Assembly (NCBI GenBank): GCA_963682175.1
Contig: OY821775.1
Coordinates: forward strand, 14,728,501-14,792,500
Direction: 5' to 3'
From: Triglochin maritima
Lineage: Eukaryota; Streptophyta; Magnoliopsida; Alismatales; Juncaginaceae
DNA length: 64,000 nt
Below the pieces are notes generated by a model, which did no database searches, had not been told where the DNA came from, and saw only the letters and a program-made list of their open reading frames with translations. Numbering within the stretch: the first letter of the stretch is position 1; every line of letters begins with the position of its first letter. Shown here piece after piece: positions 57,060 to 64,000 of this stretch. Both the position numbers and the translations under genes were made by a program.

Positions 57060-59270
57060 TTAATATTTTAATCTTTAATTATTGTAATATGTAGTTGTCA
57101 CTTATTAATTATCTTTTTTTTGTTTTAATCGTTATACTTGTTATTTAATTAGATTAAGTAATTACAAAAATAATTTATTATATAGTTTGTGGATTATTAC
57201 GAAAGAATAATAAATGAGGTAAAAACAAATGATATGAAGGAAAGAAAACGTTGAAAAGTTGGGATTTGGCCGTGAACAAAGAGTTTGATATTGGGTGGAT
57301 AAAAATGTAGATAAATAAACGCGAAGAAGTTTATATAAAATATTATTACGAGACAACTTTTCCATAGCATATTCTTCTGTTCTATGTTTTATTGCGTGTG
57401 ATTATTAGTTTCATTTCACCTACCCACTAAAAGGAAGAAAACAAATGCCTAATATTCCGACTTTGGGTTGGTGCAATGTTAATTTAGTATTATGTTGAGC
57501 CATCAAGCTGATTCCACCCACCATTTGTTTGAGAAGTAATTACGTATATTAATTGGGAAATGAAACATAGTTCTCCACCTACCGTGAACATGATGGCTTC
57601 GTAGGAGAAAAAAATGGTGTACGTCGGAATTCATCTCGCTACGTTATCACGTGTCGATCTCCAAAGACGTAGTCTAGCTGGTTAGGGGTGAGTAGAACAC
57701 ACACATCGGGTTCAAATTCGAACAACGACATATCAACCGTTCCATTGAAAATGGTGTTGGACCACCTCCAGTTTGGAGTCGTAACCCACAAGTCCCTAGT
57801 GGAACTGGGTGTTGGGAAATTCTGGGTCATAATATGGAGAAGGTCTGAAGTGTGCATGTATTGACACAGTTTTAGTAAAATATCTGTTGCGTGTATTTAG
57901 AACCCATTCTCAATACATATGGTTCTTGTTCCGGTTACTAGAAAGTATCGAAAAATGATGAAATTCTTTCCAAAAGTGTTTAAAACGAAAAAAAATTGTG
58001 TATACATTGTTATGAGCTCTTAATTTTTTTGTATATTTATTTTAATATTTTAAATAAGATTACATTGCGATGATATTGAATATTGTGTGAGATTTACCAA
58101 TTTTATTGTCATTTTTTTAGACTATTCAAAGATAAAGAATCATATATGATAAAAATCATGTCATGCAATGTACGGATTTTAGTTTAGTTATTACTAAAGC
58201 ATGATATAATTATACAAACAAAACTTAATTATTTTAGTTTTATTAAGGATTTCAATTACATTGTTTGTTTGATTGAAGGACAAACGAGTAGGTCTATTTG
58301 ATTGTTTGATAAGTTTATAGGTCTAATGATTCCATATATGTATATATTTATGAGACAGTAATAAACATTTTAATGACCTGTTGACCTTGTTGGAGTAATA
58401 ACTAATAAAACTATGCTCTATGTTCAGTTTGGCCTGATATATTTTGCTGTAGAAATCCATTTAAATTTTCTTTTCATTTGAAAGTGATTTCTTCTTTTTC
58501 CTTCATAATTGTACGTTCACGAATAGTTTATTTGTCGTTACTCTTTAGATATTCTTACAATCCTTCGGGGTTTTAATCTATCAAATGCACCCAGATTTCG
58601 TAGATTCACCAAACTTTGTCCGAATATATTGTCATTTTGAATCAAATAATAAGCTTTTAATTTAAACATTCGAAGTTGATTGTCTCTAGTACTCTAGTGC
58701 GACTTGTAAAAAAAGAAGTGAGGTAATTACACTTCGGATCTAAAAGGTTTTTTGTGTGGATATTATGTAGTCTACCGGTCACTTTTCACTTCATTTTAAA
58801 TCTCAAACATGTGAATGAGACTGTCGAAATTTGATCTTGATTTTGACTATCTCAATAAAATGAATCTCCTAAACAACAATGAATTATTGAGGCAAGATAC
58901 GTGATATTAACAAGTGCTTCCTATCATTAGGCAACCCGAAAGTCACCATTAGGCAAGTCACCGGGGAGCCGATCTAGCTCCGACTGTAGCTGGCAAAGAC
59001 CTCAGGGTGTTGGAAGTGATTGGTCTACTCATTTTTATTGTCACTGCCTGTGACTTGTCTTTCATATTTTTTTGTCGTTTCTTACTTCCGATGTATTCTT
59101 ATAATATCATAACTTATCTAGGCCAGTTGCAAGCTCATATTTTGTATCCACACAAGGAATAAAGTCTTCGAGTACTTGAAGTCTTGAACCATGCTGTTGA
59201 TCATAATATGGTGAGTTTAGTTTAATAGCGCCTACCAACTTTAAAAAAGTTAAAAAACAAGAGTACTTCC
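57060..59270. other. Intergenic region upstream of transketolase
   Basis: AT-rich, apart from a possible SINE at 57675-57850. No gene recognised. Confidence 0.4.
57675..57850 (+). mobile_element. Possible tRNA-derived SINE fragment
   Basis: TAGCTGGTTAGG (57675-57686) resembles a Pol III A box and GGGTTCAAATTCG (57708-57720) a B box, 21 bp apart, which is somewhat close. About 130 bp of non-tRNA sequence follows. No target duplication or poly(A) end was identified. Confidence 0.4.
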
Positions 59271-59274
59271 TAAA

Positions 59275-59355
59275 TCCCGACTCCTCTTTTATCAAAAAAC
59301 TAAAATAAAGCCCGACTCCTCTTTTAGCAAAAATAAAAATAATCCCGACTCCTCG
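59275..59355. repeat. Triplicated CCCGACTCCTCTTTTA repeat upstream of transketolase
   Basis: CCCGACTCCTC occurs three times (about 59276, 59310 and 59343) at roughly 33-34 bp spacing, the first two followed by TTTTATCAAAAA/TTTTAGCAAAAA. A related doublet ATCCAACGGTC follows (about 59429 and 59460). These lie 140-330 bp upstream of the start codon and are candidate promoter elements; no clear TATA box was chosen. Confidence 0.6.
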
Positions 59356-59599
59356 ACGTACAAAATCTCAACAAACCTCCACTGCAACCAAAAGCCACCA
59401 CCTTTAAGGCTCATTTCTTCCACCCCCCATCCAACGGTCCAAACCCCAACCCAGATCACATCCAACGGTCAAGATCCAATCCTCTCACCCCGCCATTCCC
59501 CCATTAAAAACTACAAAACCACCGTGATCCCACCAAACACCTCCTCCTTCCTCTCAACAACTCCGCCCAAACCCTAACCCGATCGGACCTCCGATCCCG

Positions 59600-62500
59600 A
59601 TGGCGTCCGCCTCCGCAACCATAACCAACTCCCTCCTCGCCTCTGGCTCCGTCCCCACCTCCACCCCCGCCACCTCAGACCGCGTCCTCGCCTTCCGCCT
59701 CAGCTCACTCTCCGGCAAAGCCCTCCGCACCAGATCTTCGATCGCCCTGTCACGATCTGTCGGAGGGAGGCGGGTTGCCGCCGTAAGGGCGGCGGTGGAG
59801 GCTCTGAAGGAGACGCCGCCGACGGCGGAGGCTTTGGTGGAGAAATCGGTGAATACGATCAGGTTCTTATCGATCGATGCGGTCGAGAAGGCGAACTCCG
59901 GGCATCCCGGGCTCCCCATGGGGTGCGCTCCGATGGGGCACGTGTTGTACGACGAGGTTATGAGGTATAACCCGAAGAACCCATTCTGGTTCAACCGCGA
60001 TCGGTTCGTGCTGTCGGCCGGACACGGATGCATGTTGCAGTACGCTCTGCTTCATCTTGCTGGGTACGATAGCGTAAAGGTGAGATCTTTCGTTTTTTTT
60101 CTCTTGTTTTAGTGGTTTTGATCTTGGAATGTTGGTGTCTAACTTTGGAAAGTCAAACTGTTAGGTGAAGTGTAATGACTGAAGTCCTGTGGTTTTCACC
60201 CTTCTTATGGTTTATTGTTGTGTTGACGTTTTAATCACTCTAATCACTAATGCGTGGAGAGGAAATTACCGACTTGATGGTATATCTGAGTGTCGTGATG
60301 TTAAGTAAAATGTTTCATATTCAGCATAGGCTGTGTTAAAGTTTTTGTTTTTTACCCGGGGCTAATTTGGTGTTTTGTGTGATGCTAGGTTAAGGTCTTT
60401 CTCTCTCTTTTTAATCCAATACACAAGAAGTTAAGCTGCAGACAAAAAGACAAGATTTTGTGTTTGTTTTCCTATAATGTGTTGACTATTGGCTAAATTG
60501 TGACTTGCCATTTATTTTGTCTTTCCTTCATTTTTACACGAACAAAGTCTTGGTATCTGCAGACTGGAGTCACTATCCAAATTAATTACCCTTTGGTTTT
60601 AGTATATTTGCAAGAATGTTCAGTTCTAATCGTACACAAACTTTTTTTCTTTTCTCTGTAGGAGGAAGATTTGAAATCCTTCCGCCAATGGGAGAGCAAA
60701 ACTCCTGGCCACCCTGAGAATTTTGAAACACCTGGTGTTGAAGTTACCACTGGTTTGCTTCTCAAACTAGGGCCATTTAACTATTATTCTTCGTTGTGCT
60801 TCTTTTGCGATTTGTCATTGGTTGTGCTTTCTGGCAGGTCCTCTTGGTCAAGGTGTTGCAAATGCTGTTGGTTTGGCCCTTGCTGAGAAGCATCTTGCTG
60901 CTCGCTTTAACAAGCCTGATAATGAAATAGTTGACCATTACACGTAATGATGTTATCCTTATCTTCGTTTCTCAATATATTTCCATGTGGACAAACATTG
61001 ATAATTTTTTCTTTCAACACTTAAGGTATGTTATACTTGGAGATGGCTGCAACATGGAGGGAATATCAAATGAAGCTGCCTCCCTTGCTGCTCATTGGGG
61101 CCTAGGAAAGTTGATTGCTTTTTATGATGACAACCATATCTCTATTGACGGAGACACTGAGATTGCATTCACTGAAGATGTAAGCGCTCGTTTTGAGGCT
61201 CTTGGGTGGCACACAATCTGGGTGAAGAATGGAAATACAGGATATGATGAAATTCGTGCTGCAATCAACGAGGCAAAATCTGTTAAAGACAGACCTACAA
61301 TGATCAAGGTTGACCATCTTAAAATTTGTATTCTTTTGTAATTGTCGCTTACCTTATGAAATGTTAAGGCATATGGATTTGCTAGTCGTTAAAACCTTAT
61401 TAAGTTAACTATTTCTGTCGTACATCATACAGGTGACCACCACAATTGGGTATGGTTCTCCAAACAAATCGAACTCGTATGCTGTACATGGGAGTGCATT
61501 GGGTGCAAAAGAAGTCATTGCAACTAGGGAAAACCTTGCATGGCCTTTTGAACCTTTCCATGTACCCGAGGATGTCAAAAGGTAAAAAAGTTATTTTGAA
61601 AATTTTGTTTCTGCCAAGTAAATATTATTACTCAAAATTTTAGAAACAAATACCCTAAACAGTGTTGTATCTGTTTGTTCTCAGTCACTGGAGCCGTCAT
61701 ATCCCTGAGGGTGCTGCTTTGGAAGCTAAATGGAATACCAAATTTGCAGCGTATGAAAAAAAGTATTCAGAGGATGCTGCAACACTAAAACAGATTATAA
61801 CTGGCGAACTGTCTCCTGGGTGGGAGAAGTCTTTGCCAGTAAGTTGCTTCTAAACCTTCTTGTTGATTATGTATTGTAGTGCAAAACAAAGCTTTATTAC
61901 TAGCTTCTGACACTTATTTCTTCATATTCAGACATACACTACTGAGAGTCCAGCTGACGCCACCAGAAATCTATCTCAGCAATGCTTGAATGGACTTGCC
62001 AAAGCACTACCTGGATTTCTTGGTGGTAGTGCTGATCTTGCATCCTCAAACATGACATTGATGAAGATGTTTGGTAACTTCCAGAAAGATACACCTGAGG
62101 AGAGGAATCTCAGGTTTGGGGTTAGAGAACATGGGATGGGTTCCATCTGCAATGGCATTGCTCTTCACAGTCCTGGCCTCATCCCGTACTGTGCTACCTT
62201 CTTTGTCTTTACTGATTACATGAGAGCTGCTATCAGATTATCTGCGTTGAGTCAGGCTAGAGTTATATATGTTATGACTCACGATTCAATCGGTTTGGGT
62301 GAGGATGGGCCTACACATCAGCCAGTTGAGCATTTGGTTAGCTTCCGAGCCATGCCCAACATTTTGATGCTTCGTCCAGCCGATGGTGCAGAGACTGCTG
62401 GAGCTTACAAGGTTGCAATTGAAAACAGGAAGAGACCTTCAATTCTTGCCCTTTCCAGACAGAAGCTTCCTCATCTTCCAGGAACATCAGTTGAGGGAGT

Positions 62501-62888
62501 CAAGAAAGGAGGATACATTGTCTCGGACAATTCCTCAAGTAACAAACCAGATGTCATTCTCATGGGCACTGGTTCTGAATTAGAAATAGCAGCTAAGGCT
62601 GCTGATGAGCTGAGGAAAGAAGGAAAGACAGTTCGGGTGGTCTCTCTTGTTTCCTGGGAGCTTTTCGAGGATCAGTCGGATGCCTATAAGGAAAGCGTCT
62701 TCCCTGCTGCTGTGACCGCCAGAGTCAGCATTGAAGCTGGAGTAACTCTTGGGTGGGAGAAGTTTGTGGGCAGCCAGGGCAAGGCCATCGGAATTGACAG
62801 GTTTGGTGCTAGTGCCCCAGCTGGCAAAATTTACAAGGAGTTCGGTCTCACTGTTGAGAATGTGGTAGCGACCGCCAAATCCTTATAG
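59600..62888 (+). CDS. TKL1: Plastid transketolase, seven exons, 739 aa
   Basis: Exons 59600-60079, 60662-60752, 60838-60943, 61026-61308, 61433-61581, 61685-61838 and 61932-62888 sum to 2220 bases with GT-AG introns and a continuous frame. The first ~65 residues are Ser/Thr/Arg-rich with few acidic residues, a chloroplast transit peptide. The mature enzyme moves two-carbon ketol units in the Calvin cycle and pentose phosphate pathway using thiamine diphosphate. Visible features: [18 protein letters not shown]; cofactor motif [12 protein letters not shown] to FYDDN (about 231-262); the catalytic Glu of GVREHGMG (about 487); [15 protein letters not shown]. The length fits plant plastid transketolases. 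It is intact, with no sign of insertion. The symbol follows Arabidopsis usage; the exact paralogue is not determined. Confidence 0.96.
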
Positions 62889-63029
62889 TTACACCATTCA
62901 GATTCTGCTGTTAGTTTCATCTGAACACTTTTTTCTCATGTTGGCATGTTTGTGTTAGACCTTGGAAGTTCAAATACGTAAGAAGCCTAGAATGAGGTGT
63001 TGAATCATGCCTCTTTGAGTCATGCAACA

Positions 63030-63035
63030 AATAAA
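63030..63035 (+). terminator. Candidate poly(A) signal of transketolase
   Basis: AATAAA 142 bp after the stop codon, followed by T-rich sequence (TTTGTTTTGTAATATG). It is the best match in the 3' region. Confidence 0.5.
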
Positions 63036-63109
63036 GATTTCGTAAGGCATAATGCTGTAATGCACTTTGTTTTGTAATATGTAATCGGATCTTCTTTGAG
63101 TGATTGATT

Positions 63110-64000
63110 GGTGAATAATATCATGCTTGTATTGTCCTTTTATACCATTGCATTTGTGATTTGTGCTTTCGATGGAATTGGTTCCAGAATCAAGTTGCTT
63201 TTAGAAAAGACTAATTCCGGAGTCGATATGCTTTAATTTTGATGTTCATAAGTCCTCCAAAATGGATTGCTGGCTGCTAACGTTTCTTCATTAAATTGGT
63301 ATGACCCGTGAGTTATTTTAATGGGAAAATTATTCAATAATGTTCTGCAAGAGTCTTACCTTGGCATGATTATCACAGGATATATTGGAGACGATGGTAT
63401 TGTACACTTGAAACCTGAAAAGATGATAAAATTAGATAGTTTTATACAAATTTTACGTCTTTCAATTTCTTGTGATTCGGTGCAGTCTGCTTTCTGCATT
63501 AACACTATTGAACTCTTGTCATGAAATTTTGATTTTTTTATTCTGAAATAAGGCATTCGTAGTTCGCACATATTAGTTAGTACGTGTTAATCCGCTCTTC
63601 GGCACGAACATCCGTATTTGTAATGACACTGTGCCCGTAACCTCAGCGAGATTAGCTGGGTTCATGAACCTTTTATTTCACGACAATCAAAATTAGGAAC
63701 CACCTTACAGAGGTATTGAATAATTAAAACCTTTTGAGATGTTTAGCACGATTTCGACGAAAGGAACGCCAAAGTTGTTTATGACATTTCCTCTTCACTA
63801 AAGCTTATTCACATAACCACGAAGACCACGACATGATCACCTAAAGAATAAGTTACATCGCAGGCACACTTCTAACTGGATTGAGATTATGTAGATTAAG
63901 TTTACATTGTTATCCCGTCAAGTTCTCCTAAGAGTTACATGTAGATATGATACTTGCAAGCACATTTTTTTAGTATAAGGATTACTCGATCTCATGAAAT
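63110..64000. other. Downstream intergenic sequence
   Basis: No gene, repeat or mobile element recognised between the transketolase 3' region and the window end. Confidence 0.4.

Overview
The window is nuclear DNA of a flowering plant, most likely a eudicot. It holds one intron-containing host gene, for plastid transketolase (59600-62888, seven exons, 739 aa), at its right end. The remaining ~59 kb is a nested pile of plant transposable elements. No rRNA, tRNA or CRISPR array was seen. The species cannot be named from the sequence.

Layout. 1-6439: an LTR running off the left edge, broken by solo LTRs at 203-1721 (target duplication AATAT), 2168-4633 (TTAAG, itself holding a truncated LTR at about 3040-4238) and 4783-6336 (GTATA/GTATG). 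7050-10375: a decayed Ty1/copia pol and a possible 3' LTR. 11435: a CACTA-type terminus. 13012-21070: a complete but mutated Ty3/gypsy element of Tekay/Del type on the minus strand (TSD GTTCT). 21327-21734: a hAT transposase remnant. 22463-26388: a Ty1/copia element that lacks reverse transcriptase and is flanked by a 190-192 bp direct duplication. 28110-28970: a long-TIR MITE. 29141-33110: a PIF/Harbinger element with divergent Myb/SANT-like and DDE genes. 33717-42440: a second, very young Tekay/Del element (TSD GTTAC) with an uninterrupted 1469-aa Gag-Pol. 43315-45192 and 45319-47472: solo LTRs. 48072-49245: a possible MITE and a CACGAA-rich repeat. About 51770-57030: a second Harbinger element whose Myb/SANT-like gene is split by an LTR retrotransposon (52720-54673, TSD ATAAC). 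59600-62888: transketolase.

The most unusual signal is shared by otherwise different LTR families. The palindrome CGGTCGACCG and close variants occur in pairs 21-22 bp apart (about two DNA turns). In the best arrays the pairs recur every 72-74 bp (about seven turns). Two further LTR families lack this motif but carry another palindrome, GACCGCCAATTGGCGGTC, again as a pair 21 bp apart. This looks like a common, helically phased site architecture acquired by several retrotransposon families. I know of no description of it, but I could not search.

Two insertions also have abnormally long duplications flush with their ends: 190-192 bp around the copia element and about 20 bp around the first Harbinger element.
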